This document shows positions 7,901-16,739 of a stretch of 64,000 nt of DNA, one piece after another. The translations under genes and the position numbers were made by a program. Origin of the DNA: JAVBME01 sp031552765 (lineage in GTDB: Bacteria; Bacillota; Negativicutes; Acidaminococcales; JAISLQ01); assembly GCA_031552765.1 (NCBI GenBank), contig JAVBME010000008.1:228552-292551 (forward strand), written 5' to 3'. The notes beneath the pieces are model-generated. The model ran no database searches. It was not told the origin of the DNA and saw only the letters and a list, made by a program, of their open reading frames with translations. Every line of letters begins with the position of its first letter. Position 1 is the stretch's first letter.

Positions 7901-9238
7901 TTATTTCATAAAAGGCAGCTTAAATGTGCCTTTTTGCGAAAACTTATTCATTCCCTGTAGTTTTTTCATCATTTTTTTGCTCTCTTCAAACTGTTTCAGC
8001 AGCTTGTTCACATCCTGCACCCGCATGCCACAGCCTGCGGCAATGCGTTTGCGGCGGCTGCCGTTGATGATGGCCGGCTTTTTGCGCTCGCCTATGGTCA
8101 TGGACTGGATGATGGCTTCTACCCTGACCAGTTCTTTCTCATCGATATCCATGTCTTTTACCTTGCTGCCAAGGCCTGGGATCATGCCCAAAATGGATTT
8201 CAGCGAGCCCATCTTTTTAACCTGCTGCATCTGATCGAGAAAATCTTCCAGGGTAAAATCTTCCTTGCGCAGTTTTTTCTCAAGTTCCTGCGCTTTTTCC
8301 ACATCGACATTGGACTGTATCTTATCGATAAGGCTCAAAACGTCACCCATACCGAGTATCCTTGACGCCATGCGGTCGGGGTAGAAAGGCTCGAGAGCGT
8401 CGAGTTTTTCGCCCATGCCGACAAATTTTATCGGCTGCCCGGTCACTGCTTTTACTGAGAGCGCGGCGCCGCCCCGCGCGTCGCCGTCGAGTTTTGTAAG
8501 TATGATGCCGTCCACGCCCAGTTGTCCGTTAAAGGCTTCCGCCACCGTCACGGCGTCCTGGCCGGTCATGGCGTCCACTACCAAAAGTATCTCATGCGGT
8601 TTGGCGGTGGCTTTTACATCTTTCAGTTCCTGCATGAGCTCTTCGTTGATGTGCAGGCGACCGGCGGTATCGAGTATGACAATATCCCGCCCCAGGCGTA
8701 GCGCCTCTTGTACCGCGGTCTCGGCAATGACGACAGGTGAAACATCGCTGCCCATGGAAAAAACCGGTATGTCCAGTTGTTCGCCCAGCACTTGCAGCTG
8801 TTTGATAGCCGCCGGACGGTAAATATCCGCCGCGACCAGCATGGGTTTTTTGTTGCCTTTGGACAATAAATTGGCCAGTTTACCGGCGGTGGTAGTCTTA
8901 CCGGAACCTTGCAAGCCTACCAGCATGATCACCGTTGGCGGCCGTGAAGACATCATTATCCTTGCTTGTGAACCGCCCATAAGTTCGGTCAGCTCGTCAT
9001 TGACGATTTTTATGATGTGCTGGGCCGGGGTCAGGCTTTCCATTACCTCCTGGCCTACAGCGCGCTCTTTTACCTTGCCGACAAAATCTTTCACTACTTT
9101 GAAATTTACGTCCGCCTCGAGGAGAGCCATGCGCACTTCGCGTAACACTTCGCCTACTTCGGCTTCGGTTATTTTGCCTTTACCGCGCAGTTTTTTAAAT
9201 ACTCCCTGCAAGCGTTCGGATAATCCTTCAAAAGCCAC
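7901..9238 (-). CDS. ffh: Signal recognition particle GTPase Ffh
   Basis: A 445-residue SRP54 homologue that binds signal sequences at the ribosome and 4.5S RNA, delivering nascent membrane proteins to FtsY. The N domain is followed by the G domain with P-loop GLQGSGKTTTAGKL (about residues 107-120), DTAGRL and TKLDGDARGG. The M domain, starting near residue 300, carries the RNA-binding SxxRxxRIAxGCG-type segment seen as GSRRKRIAAGCG, and ends with a methionine-rich tail. The start is GTG with AAGGAGG ten bases upstream. The ylxM stop lies four bases ahead. The 4.5S RNA gene is not in this window as far as I can see. Confidence 0.97.
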   Translation of the reverse strand: MAFEGLSERLQGVFKKLRGKGKITEAEVGEVLREVRMALLEADVNFKVVKDFVGKVKERAVGQEVMESLTPAQHIIKIVNDELTELMGGSQARIMMSSRPPTVIMLVGLQGSGKTTTAGKLANLLSKGNKKPMLVAADIYRPAAIKQLQVLGEQLDIPVFSMGSDVSPVVIAETAVQEALRLGRDIVILDTAGRLHINEELMQELKDVKATAKPHEILLVVDAMTGQDAVTVAEAFNGQLGVDGIILTKLDGDARGGAALSVKAVTGQPIKFVGMGEKLDALEPFYPDRMASRILGMGDVLSLIDKIQSNVDVEKAQELEKKLRKEDFTLEDFLDQMQQVKKMGSLKSILGMIPGLGSKVKDMDIDEKELVRVEAIIQSMTIGERKKPAIINGSRRKRIAAGCGMRVQDVNKLLKQFEESKKMMKKLQGMNKFSQKGTFKLPFMK

Positions 9239-9242
9239 TCTA

Positions 9243-9596
9243 TCAAACCTCCTTCAGCAGTTTTTTTATTTTCTTGTCTGCTGCGACCAACTGAGGCGGC
9301 TTTCCTCCCGGCGCTTTAAGCGCTTCTTTTAAAAGTTCGCTTATTTCCACAAGCTCCTGTTTGTCTTTTTTATAACGCTCAACCAGCGCCAACTTGCCTT
9401 CCAGGTCTTGCATCGACTGTACCGCCCGCTTGAGCATATCGTGTATGGCCTGGCGCGATACTTTAAACTCTTCGGCTATTTCAGCAAGCGACAGGTCGTT
9501 TAAATAATGCAGTTCAATATATTTTTTCTGGCGCTCGGTCAAAAGCGCCCCGTAAAAATCATACAGCATAGTAATCTTCAAGGTCTGTGATATCAT
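9243..9596 (-). CDS. ylxM: YlxM helix-turn-helix protein, SRP-associated
   Basis: A 117-residue member of the UPF0122/YlxM family, with a sigma-70 region 4-like helix-turn-helix: LTERQKKYIELHYLNDLSLAEIAEEF then VSRQAIHDMLKRAVQ (about residues 18-60), followed by a lysine-rich coiled helix. In streptococci YlxM modulates SRP assembly, and the gene nearly always precedes ffh, as here. It is the first gene after the consensus promoter at 9639-9667, with AAAGGAG before the ATG. Confidence 0.92.
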   Translation of the reverse strand: MISQTLKITMLYDFYGALLTERQKKYIELHYLNDLSLAEIAEEFKVSRQAIHDMLKRAVQSMQDLEGKLALVERYKKDKQELVEISELLKEALKAPGGKPPQLVAADKKIKKLLKEV

Positions 9597-9638
9597 ATAT
9601 CTCCTTTGCCTGACAAGTCCTTTTCCTTTACAGATGTG

Positions 9639-9667
9639 ATTATAATATTATCTTTGCATCCTGTCAA
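9639..9667 (-). promoter_or_regulatory. Consensus sigma-A promoter of the ylxM-ffh-rpsP operon
   Basis: On the minus strand TTGACA, a 17-base spacer and TATAAT form a perfect consensus vegetative promoter. It lies 43 bases upstream of the ylxM ATG, just beyond the stop of the EamA transporter gene. It should drive the block down to at least trmD. Confidence 0.9.
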
Positions 9668-9683
9668 GTTTTTTCACTTGTCA

Positions 9684-10559
9684 TCAGACGCCAAACCTGC
9701 TGGCGATAAGCATACCCGCTATGATCACTACCCCGCCGGCAAAAGCCAGTAGCGGTATCAGTTCCCCCAATAGGAAAAAAGTCATTATTATAGCTACAAA
9801 CGGCGTCAAATACAAAAACATCACTACATTTGTAGTGTTTTTTGCCATGTAAAGGGCATAACTCCAGAAAAGATAGGCAAACCCTGCCGGGAATACTCCC
9901 ATATATACTATAAGCAGATCGGCCTTAAGGGGAGCTGCGGCAAATTCCCCGGCAAAACCGGGCAAAAACACCAGGGCAAACAGTGTGCCGATGACTACCA
10001 TGTATACGGTGGATTCCAGCGGGCTGTATTTATGCAGTACTTTTCTTTGTATGATGTTATAAATGGCCGCGCACAAGGCTGTGGCCAGCAGGACTATTAT
10101 CCCGGCGTCCAGCGAAAAGCCGCCCGTTTTACTGTAGGCGATCATGGCAAGCCCGGCGGCGCTGGTAAAAACGCCCAGCCAGGTAAAAGCATTTGCTTTT
10201 TCTTTTAAAAATACCATCGCCAGCAGCAGCGCAAACACCGGCGCCGAGGCTATGATAAAACTGCTTACGCCCACTCCGGCCATGCCGGTGCCGGTATTTA
10301 ACAGCCACATATAAAGAAAAATACCGATAAACCCGCCGGCGATAAAATACGGCCAGTCGGCTCTCTCCGGCATTTTTATCTTGCTCCTGAGGCCTATTAC
10401 GAGAAGTACTACGGAGGCTACCGTAAAGCGCAGCCAGGTAATAGACTCGGGCGAATAAAATTCAAGACAATATTTTATGGCCGGAAAAGCCGACGCCCAG
10501 AAAAAGACCGACAGGCTGGCCATAAAATAGCTGAAAAATTGCTTGTTTTTTTCTAGCAT
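9684..10559 (-). CDS. EamA/DMT-family transporter
   Basis: A 291-residue integral membrane protein with about ten hydrophobic segments arranged as two five-helix EamA repeats. The first includes FWASAFPAIKYCLEFYSPES; the second begins near LDAGIIVLLATALCAAIYNI. Members of the drug/metabolite transporter superfamily export amino acids, nucleotides or other small solutes; the substrate cannot be told from sequence. The gene interrupts the usual ftsY-ylxM-ffh neighbourhood and lacks an obvious ribosome binding site, so it may be translated from the ftsY transcript. The start is the ATG at 10559; other starts are possible. Confidence 0.85.
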   Translation of the reverse strand: MLEKNKQFFSYFMASLSVFFWASAFPAIKYCLEFYSPESITWLRFTVASVVLLVIGLRSKIKMPERADWPYFIAGGFIGIFLYMWLLNTGTGMAGVGVSSFIIASAPVFALLLAMVFLKEKANAFTWLGVFTSAAGLAMIAYSKTGGFSLDAGIIVLLATALCAAIYNIIQRKVLHKYSPLESTVYMVVIGTLFALVFLPGFAGEFAAAPLKADLLIVYMGVFPAGFAYLFWSYALYMAKNTTNVVMFLYLTPFVAIIMTFFLLGELIPLLAFAGGVVIIAGMLIASRFGV

Positions 10560-10599
10560 AACGTATGCATCAACGCCTTACGGACATCACGTGTCCATA

Positions 10600-11511
10600 T
10601 CATTTGTCAAATAATGCTTTGGCAAATTCGCCTGGGTCAAAAGGCCTGAAATCCATCTGCCCTTCGCCTATGCCTATCCACTTCACAGGTATGCCGAGAG
10701 AATCTTTCACCGCCACCACTACGCCGCCTTTAGCCGTGCCGTCGAGTTTGGTCAATACGGCTCCGGTCACTTTCGCAACTTCGGTAAATACTTTGGCCTG
10801 GCTTATAGCATTTTGACCGGTGGTAGCGTCGAGGACCAGGAAAGTCTCCTGCGGCGCTTCGGGAATTTCTCTTTGGATGACGCGGTATATTTTTTCCAAT
10901 TCTTTCATCAAGTTTTCTTTATTGTGCAGCCGTCCGGCCGTATCAATAAAAAGTATATCTACGCCGCGCGCCTTGGCAGCTTTTACAGCGTCAAAGACCA
11001 CTGCCGCCGGGTCGGAACCCTCTGCCTGCCGTATGACTTCGGCCTCGGCCCTGTCGCCCCATATGCCAAGCTGTTCGGCGGCGGCGGCGCGAAAAGTATC
11101 GGCAGCCGCAAACATTACCTTATAACCTAAAAGATGGTAATAATTGCCCAGCTTCCCTATGGTGGTAGTTTTTCCTACTCCATTGACGCCTACTACCAAA
11201 ATAACGGTGGGTTTAGCGCTTATACGCGTGCTCTCCATATTTTCCGAAAGTATTACAGCTATGCGTTCCTGCAAAAAAGCGCTTACCTGGCTTACATCTT
11301 CGATCTCGCCTTTTTTAGCCGCGTTTTTCACTGCCTCCAAAAGTTTAGCAGTCGTCGCCATACCAACGTCGGCGGTCAGTAAGATCGCCTCCAGCTCTTC
11401 AAGAAAATCATCGTCTATGTGTGTCGATGAACCGACAAGTTTGCCCAGTTGCTCGGTAAACCCTTTGCGGGTCTTACCCAGGCCTTCTTTAAGACGGTCA
11501 AAAAAACTCAT
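10600..11511 (-). CDS. ftsY: SRP receptor GTPase FtsY
   Basis: A 303-residue SRP receptor that docks the Ffh-ribosome complex at the membrane. It is the short type, with only the N and G domains and no long acidic A region. The P-loop is GVNGVGKTTTIGKL, followed by DTFRAAAAEQL, DTAGRL, TKLDGTAKGG and the closing GIGEGQMDFRPFD. Its ATG overlaps the smc stop by four bases and has AAAGGAG upstream, so smc and ftsY are co-transcribed and coupled. Confidence 0.97.
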   Translation of the reverse strand: MSFFDRLKEGLGKTRKGFTEQLGKLVGSSTHIDDDFLEELEAILLTADVGMATTAKLLEAVKNAAKKGEIEDVSQVSAFLQERIAVILSENMESTRISAKPTVILVVGVNGVGKTTTIGKLGNYYHLLGYKVMFAAADTFRAAAAEQLGIWGDRAEAEVIRQAEGSDPAAVVFDAVKAAKARGVDILFIDTAGRLHNKENLMKELEKIYRVIQREIPEAPQETFLVLDATTGQNAISQAKVFTEVAKVTGAVLTKLDGTAKGGVVVAVKDSLGIPVKWIGIGEGQMDFRPFDPGEFAKALFDK

Positions 11512-14500
11512 GCCAAAGCTCCTTTTTCTTTCATTTTCACTGACAGTAGTTTTGATACGCCGGATTCTTCCATGGTTATGCCGTGCATCAGGTGGGAAGC
11601 CTGCATCGTGCCTTTACGGTGCGTTATAACGACAAACTGGGTATTTTGCGCAAAGTCGGTCAGAAAACGGGAGAAGCGCTCCACGTTTACTTCATCGAGC
11701 GCGGCATCAATTTCGTCCAGCACGCAAAAAGGCGCCGGGCGGTAAGACAGCATGGCAAACAAAAGCGCTATAACGGTGAGCGCCCGCTCGCCGCCCGACA
11801 AAAGAGCCAATGTTTGCAGCTTTTTCCCCGGTGGCTGCACGATGATATCTATGCCGGTCGAAAGTATATCGGACGGGTCGAGCAGTTTGAGGGACGCCGA
11901 ACCGCCGCCAAACAAACGGGAAAAGCATTCCATGAAAAAAGCGTTTATAGCGTTGAACGCTTCCCGGAACCGTTTGCTCATAGTACGGTCTATTTCATTT
12001 ATCAGGCTTTCCAGTTGCTGCTTGGCGCCGGTCAGGTCTTCGTACTGCGCCAGCATGAAGTCATGCCGCTCTTTCACTTCCCGGTATTCTTCTATGGCCG
12101 CCGGGTTTACCGGACCCAGCTGTCCCAGTAATGCTTCCAGTTCTTCCGCTTGTTTTACAAGTTCGCCGTCGCTCACACTACCGAGGCAAAATGCCCTCGC
12201 TTCTTCCAGGGTAAGCGCATACTGCTCCTTTAGCTGTGCGTCCGCCAACGATAGCTCCGTTTGATAGCGGACAAATATGCTTTCCGCGTTACGCAGTCTA
12301 TTTTGCACGGCGGACAGGCGGGTTTTTATGTCCCGTCCCGCTTGCTCCAGCAACTTTTGCTCGGACAGCAGTTCCAATTGCCTCGTCGTTTCCTGGTCGC
12401 GCTGCTGGCGCACCAACTCGAGGTTCTCAGCATTCTCCAATATCTGACGCTTTACGGCGCTCTCTTCTTTTTCCGCCGCGGCAATGCTTTTTTCAAATCC
12501 CGCCAGTTCTTTCTCGAGGCGTTCCTTGTTTTCTTTATACTGCCCGCCTTCGGCCAAAATACCCGCCAATTGCTCTTGCAACAGCAAAGTACTGTTGTGT
12601 GCCGTTTCAAAGCGTATATTAGCTTCATTAAATTTGGCGCTGGCCAAATCCCGCTCTTTTTTGGCTTCCTGCATATCCGCCTGTAGTTGTCCGGCCAGAC
12701 CGGATATTTCTTCTTCCGCGCTTTCAGCCTGCGCTTTTTCTTCTTTCAACTTAGACAGGTTGCCGGACAGTTCTTCTTCTTCTTTCACCGCCTCGGCATA
12801 TTCAAACTGTATGGTAGAAAGTCCCAGCTGTTTTTGCTGCTCTTGTTTTTGCGTTTCATGCCAGTAGGCCTCTATGCTGGCTATTTCACGTTCGATAACA
12901 TTGATTTTCCCCGAAATGCCGGCCAATTTTTCCTGCGTTTCGCTTATACCGGCCTTTAACTTTTCCTGCCCGCGACGATTTTCTTCACCAGTCAACGACA
13001 ACGCTGTCAATTTTTCCTTATTGTCGCTTATTTCCTGGCTGCGCGACAGAAAGCCCGCTTCCTTGCTGGAGCGGCTGCCGCCACTGATAGCGCCGCCGGT
13101 ATTGATGATGTCACCGTCTAAAGTCACTATCCTGAGGCGTGCGCCGCAGCGCCGGCCAACCTCGATCGCGGCTTCAAGACTTTCCGCTACCAGGGTGCGT
13201 CCCAGCAAAAAATCCAAGGCCGGCCTGATTTCTTCACCGGTTTCGACCAGTTCCGCGGCAAAACCGAGTATGCCCGGCAATTTGGCAGATGCTTTTTCTT
13301 CCTGTCCCGGCCTGGTTATACGCAAATTTTTCAAAGGTAAAAAAGTCGCCCGGCCCACTTTTTCTTTTTTTAGGTATTCGACTGCCAACTTAGCTGTCTG
13401 GTCGTCAGCGGTGACGATATTTTGCATAGCGGCGCCTAAAGCGGTTTCTACGGCTACCACAAGATTGCCGGGCACGGCCAAAAGTTCTCCGATAACGCCC
13501 TTCACACCTGTTCGCCAAGCAGTTTTCGCCGACATGATCTTTTTTACGCTATAGCTAAAACCTTCATATTCCCGCTGCAATTTGTCCAAAATATTTATCC
13601 GGGCGGTAAGCGTTACAATATCTTCTTCCAGCTTTTGCCCGCGAGCGCGCCGCTCTTGCAGCTCTTTCCCTATTTGGTCAAGGCTGCGCTCGGTAGTTTC
13701 CCCATCCGCCTTGTGCAGTTGTTTGTTATTTTGCAGTTCCAGCAGGTTTTGCCGGTATTTTTCCAGACTCTCTTTCAGTCCGCCCAGCTCTTTGGACGCA
13801 TCCGCTTCTTCCGCCGCCAGTTGCTCCTTCTTGCGGGCAATGCCGGACACAGCAGTTTCCAATGCGCGTATATCGTTACCCATCTGCAAAATGGCGCGTT
13901 TTCGCTCAAAAGCGTTTATTTGCTCTTCTTCCTGCGCTCTTTCAATTTCGCCGATGAGCTGCTCTTTAGCGGCAAGCTCCTTCGACCATTTTTCCTTGTC
14001 GCCTTCCGCCGCTTTTTCCGTATTTTCCTGCTCCGTCAGACGTTCTCTCAGCTGTCCCAGGCGTTCGGCAAACTGTGTGGTCTGTTCTCCCACTCGCTCC
14101 AGATCTAGCTTTATCGACAATGAGCGCTCTTTATGTTGCTCCATGCGTTCGCCAAAAACTGCTTTTTGCCCGGCCAATCTCTCGGCCATGGCCTCACCCT
14201 GGGCAATGTTTTGCTGTATATGGCCGAGCAAGCTGGAAAGTTCGCTGAGTTTTTCTGTGAACAGGAATATTTTGTTGTCCTGTATGGCCGACTCTGTAGT
14301 CAGCGACTCTTCCTCGTCTTTCAAGGCATTTTTTTGTAACTGGGCCTCTTCGGTCATTTTGAGCGCTTTGTCTATTTTACGCACAGCTAAAGTTACCCGG
14401 CGCCCGCTAAGTTGCTCTTGTAGTTCGTTGTGCCGCGTGGTTTTTTCCGCGCTTTCACGCATGGGTTCCAAGCGCCCGGTTATTTCCGAACGGATGTCGT

Positions 14501-15074
14501 TCAGGCGTGTGAGGTTGTTTTCCGTCTCTTCCAGGCGCCGCATGGCGTCGCGCTTACGCAGTTTATAACGGGTTATGCCCGCTGCCTCTTCAAACAGCGT
14601 ACGCCGCTCTTCCGGCCGCCCGTTGAGTATCTCGTCCACTTTGTTCTGCCCCACGATAGACAAGGAACCTTTGCCAAGGCCGGTATCGGCAAACAGGTCG
14701 TGTATGTCTTTCAGGCGGCAGGCGGTTTTATTGATAAAATAGGCGCTCTCCCCCGACCTAAACAAGCGCCGGCAGATGGTGACTTCTTTGTAATCTATCG
14801 GCAGGACGCCGTCGTGATTGGAAAAAAACAAAGAAACCTCAGCAATATTAAGCGCTCTTCGCGCAGCGCTGCCGGAAAAAATGACGTCTTCCATAGAGCT
14901 GCCGCGCAAAGTCCTAATGCTCTGCTCGCCCAGTACCCAACGGATGGCGTCCGCTATATTGCTTTTGCCGCTGCCGTTAGGACCAACGATAGCGGTTATG
15001 CCGTCGCCGAAAACCACCTCTATTTTGTCGGCAAAGGACTTGAAACCTACGGTTTCTATTGCTTGAAGTTTCAA
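11508..15074 (-). CDS. smc: Chromosome segregation ATPase SMC
   Basis: About 1188 residues. The condensin core ATPase loads at origin-proximal sites with ScpAB and compacts DNA. It has the full architecture: N-terminal Walker A GPNGSGKSN (about residue 30), two long coiled coils, a hinge domain near residues 510-680 (YSVKKIMSAKTAWRTGVKGV onwards), then the C-terminal ABC signature LSGGERALTVIALLFAM and Walker B CVLDEIDAALDEVN. The GTG at 15083 lies within the AGGTGA ribosome site; the TTG at 15074, six bases downstream, gives MKLQAIETVGFKSF, matching the family start. It has its own promoter and precedes ftsY. scpA and scpB are not in the window. Confidence 0.96.
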   Translation of the reverse strand: MKLQAIETVGFKSFADKIEVVFGDGITAIVGPNGSGKSNIADAIRWVLGEQSIRTLRGSSMEDVIFSGSAARRALNIAEVSLFFSNHDGVLPIDYKEVTICRRLFRSGESAYFINKTACRLKDIHDLFADTGLGKGSLSIVGQNKVDEILNGRPEERRTLFEEAAGITRYKLRKRDAMRRLEETENNLTRLNDIRSEITGRLEPMRESAEKTTRHNELQEQLSGRRVTLAVRKIDKALKMTEEAQLQKNALKDEEESLTTESAIQDNKIFLFTEKLSELSSLLGHIQQNIAQGEAMAERLAGQKAVFGERMEQHKERSLSIKLDLERVGEQTTQFAERLGQLRERLTEQENTEKAAEGDKEKWSKELAAKEQLIGEIERAQEEEQINAFERKRAILQMGNDIRALETAVSGIARKKEQLAAEEADASKELGGLKESLEKYRQNLLELQNNKQLHKADGETTERSLDQIGKELQERRARGQKLEEDIVTLTARINILDKLQREYEGFSYSVKKIMSAKTAWRTGVKGVIGELLAVPGNLVVAVETALGAAMQNIVTADDQTAKLAVEYLKKEKVGRATFLPLKNLRITRPGQEEKASAKLPGILGFAAELVETGEEIRPALDFLLGRTLVAESLEAAIEVGRRCGARLRIVTLDGDIINTGGAISGGSRSSKEAGFLSRSQEISDNKEKLTALSLTGEENRRGQEKLKAGISETQEKLAGISGKINVIEREIASIEAYWHETQKQEQQKQLGLSTIQFEYAEAVKEEEELSGNLSKLKEEKAQAESAEEEISGLAGQLQADMQEAKKERDLASAKFNEANIRFETAHNSTLLLQEQLAGILAEGGQYKENKERLEKELAGFEKSIAAAEKEESAVKRQILENAENLELVRQQRDQETTRQLELLSEQKLLEQAGRDIKTRLSAVQNRLRNAESIFVRYQTELSLADAQLKEQYALTLEEARAFCLGSVSDGELVKQAEELEALLGQLGPVNPAAIEEYREVKERHDFMLAQYEDLTGAKQQLESLINEIDRTMSKRFREAFNAINAFFMECFSRLFGGGSASLKLLDPSDILSTGIDIIVQPPGKKLQTLALLSGGERALTVIALLFAMLSYRPAPFCVLDEIDAALDEVNVERFSRFLTDFAQNTQFVVITHRKGTMQASHLMHGITMEESGVSKLLSVKMKEKGALA

Positions 15075-15118
15075 AAAAATCACCTGTTAGTAGATAATTT
15101 TGTAAAACAATACATTAA

Positions 15119-15147
15119 ATTATACCATGGCGCATTTGACAAAACAA
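15119..15147 (-). promoter_or_regulatory. Promoter of smc-ftsY
   Basis: On the minus strand TTGTTT, a 17-base spacer and TATAAT lie 45 bases upstream of the smc TTG. The -10 is perfect; the -35 matches at four positions. The rest of the gap up to the riboswitch (15148-15291) shows no gene. Confidence 0.65.
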
Positions 15148-15291
15148 AGGCTGTAAAAAATTTTACCGAAGGTGAAATTATCATACAGCCATATACACTC
15201 GCAGAGTAAGCAAAAGCGGGCCGCGAAATGGCTCCAACGCCTTTACACAGGAAAAAAGCTGTGTTAGTATTAAAGCAATTACATAATGTAT

Positions 15292-15375
15292 GTTTGCGGG
15301 GGAACTTTAAAAAGTTGAGAAGGTAAAACCTGACCCTTTGAACCTGTCAGTTAATACTGCCGTAGGGAAGCAACG
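15292..15375 (+). ncRNA. TPP riboswitch (THI element)
   Basis: The conserved core of the thiamine pyrophosphate aptamer is readable: GTTGAGAAGG (the CUGAGA-type segment), then ACCCTTTGAACCTG, and the closing GCCGTAGGGAAGC, with ends that can form the P1 helix (GTTTGC / GCAAC). It lies about 70 bases upstream of thiC on the same strand. Binding of TPP should favour the terminator just downstream and switch thiC off. Confidence 0.93.
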
Positions 15376-15386
15376 CTCTGTGTTTC

Positions 15387-15421
15387 AAGGTAGCGGCATT
15401 TTGCCCTGCCTTTTATTTTTT
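15387..15421 (+). terminator. Riboswitch-controlled intrinsic terminator before thiC
   Basis: AAGGTAG pairs with CTGCCTT, continued by GGC/GCC across a single bulged C, with an ATTTT loop and a TTATTTTTT tail. It sits between the aptamer and thiC, which makes it the likely expression platform: transcription stops here when TPP is bound. A TTG at 15420 in frame with thiC falls inside the T tract and is unlikely to be the start. Confidence 0.8.
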
Positions 15422-15443
15422 GAAGAAAAGAGGGTATTGGAAA

Positions 15444-16739
15444 ATGGAAAAAAATTATTCTACGCAAATGCAAGCGGCAAAGACGGGCATAATAACGGAA
15501 GCAATGGCTTTCGTAGCGCGAGACGAAGGAATCGAGGCCCGTCAATTGATGGAAAAAGTAGCGGTAGGTAAAATCGCCATCCCGGCCAACAAAAACCATG
15601 CCGCTTTACAGCCTTGCGGCCTGGGTGAAGGTCTTCGGACAAAAATAAACGTAAACCTGGGCGTATCGGGCGACTGCCACAATTATACCAGGGAAATGGA
15701 AAAAGTCGAGCTGGCCATAAGCCTCGGCGCCGAAGCCATCATGGATTTGAGCAATTATGGCAAAACCAATGAATTCAGGGATAAACTGGTAAAAATGTCG
15801 CCGGCCATGATAGGCACCGTACCGGTCTATGACGCTATGGGCTTTTGGGATAAAGAACTGTCCGACATCACTGCCGATGATTTCCTTAAAGTCATAGAAC
15901 AACACGCCCGGCAAGGCGTGGACTTCATGACTATACACGCCGGTTTGAACCGGCGGGCGGCCAAGGTCTTTGAAGAGTCCAGCCGCCTGACCAATATCGT
16001 ATCGCGCGGCGGTTCGCTCATTTATACCTGGATGAAACTCACCGGCCAGGAAAACCCCTTCTATGAATATTATGATGAAATACTCGGCATATGCCGTCAA
16101 TACGACGTTACCGTCAGCCTGGGCGACGCCCTCAGGCCCGGCTCAATCCAGGACGCCACCGACGCCGGCCAGATATCCGAACTCCTCGAGCTTGGCCTCT
16201 TGACCAAACGCGCCTGGGCGCAAGACGTGCAGGTCATGGTAGAAGGCCCCGGCCATATGGCCATGAATGAAATAGCGGCAAATATGACCTTGCAAAAACG
16301 TCTATGCCATGGCGCGCCTTTTTATGTACTAGGGCCGCTCGTTACCGATGTAGCGCCCGGTTATGACCATATAACTTCCGCTATCGGCGGCGCTATCGCG
16401 GCGGCAAACGGGGCGGATTTCCTCTGTTATGTGACCCCGGCCGAACATCTGCGCCTACCTGACCTCGAAGACGTCAAAGAGGGGATAGTCGCCGCCAAGA
16501 TAGCGGCACATGCCGCCGATATCGCTAAAGGCGTGAAAGGCGCGCGCGACTGGGACAATAAAATGAGCGATGCCAGGCGGCGCCTCGCTTGGGAGGAAAT
16601 GTTCTCACTGGCTCTTGATCAAGAAAAACCGCGGCGCTATTTCGCCGGACAAAGTACCAAGGCCAATTGCTGTACCATGTGCGGCAAAATGTGCGCGGTA
16701 AACAACATGAATAAAATCATGGCAACAGACAAACGTTAA
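15444..16739 (+). CDS. thiC: Phosphomethylpyrimidine synthase ThiC
   Basis: A radical SAM enzyme of about 431 residues that converts aminoimidazole ribotide to the hydroxymethylpyrimidine phosphate of thiamine. The C-terminal cluster motif CTMCGKMC gives the ThiC CX2CX4C arrangement. The YTREMEKVE, SLGDALRPG, MVEGPGHM and GPLVTDVAPGYDHI segments are strongly conserved. The length fits the compact bacterial/clostridial form without the long N-terminal extension. The ATG at 15444 follows AGAGGG by nine bases. It is a single-gene unit under a TPP riboswitch; no other thiamine gene is nearby. Its stop codon directly abuts that of the convergent MFS gene. Confidence 0.97.
   Translation: MEKNYSTQMQAAKTGIITEAMAFVARDEGIEARQLMEKVAVGKIAIPANKNHAALQPCGLGEGLRTKINVNLGVSGDCHNYTREMEKVELAISLGAEAIMDLSNYGKTNEFRDKLVKMSPAMIGTVPVYDAMGFWDKELSDITADDFLKVIEQHARQGVDFMTIHAGLNRRAAKVFEESSRLTNIVSRGGSLIYTWMKLTGQENPFYEYYDEILGICRQYDVTVSLGDALRPGSIQDATDAGQISELLELGLLTKRAWAQDVQVMVEGPGHMAMNEIAANMTLQKRLCHGAPFYVLGPLVTDVAPGYDHITSAIGGAIAAANGADFLCYVTPAEHLRLPDLEDVKEGIVAAKIAAHAADIAKGVKGARDWDNKMSDARRRLAWEEMFSLALDQEKPRRYFAGQSTKANCCTMCGKMCAVNNMNKIMATDKR

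Noticed and set aside
13582..14568. 328-codon open frame on the plus strand inside smc
   Set aside because: It lies opposite the smc coiled coil, and its Ser/Arg-rich composition is what antisense reading of Glu/Leu/Lys codons produces.
15420..15443. TTG at 15420 as the thiC start
   Set aside because: The codon lies in the T tract of the riboswitch terminator; the ATG at 15444 has AGAGGG at proper distance and matches the family start.
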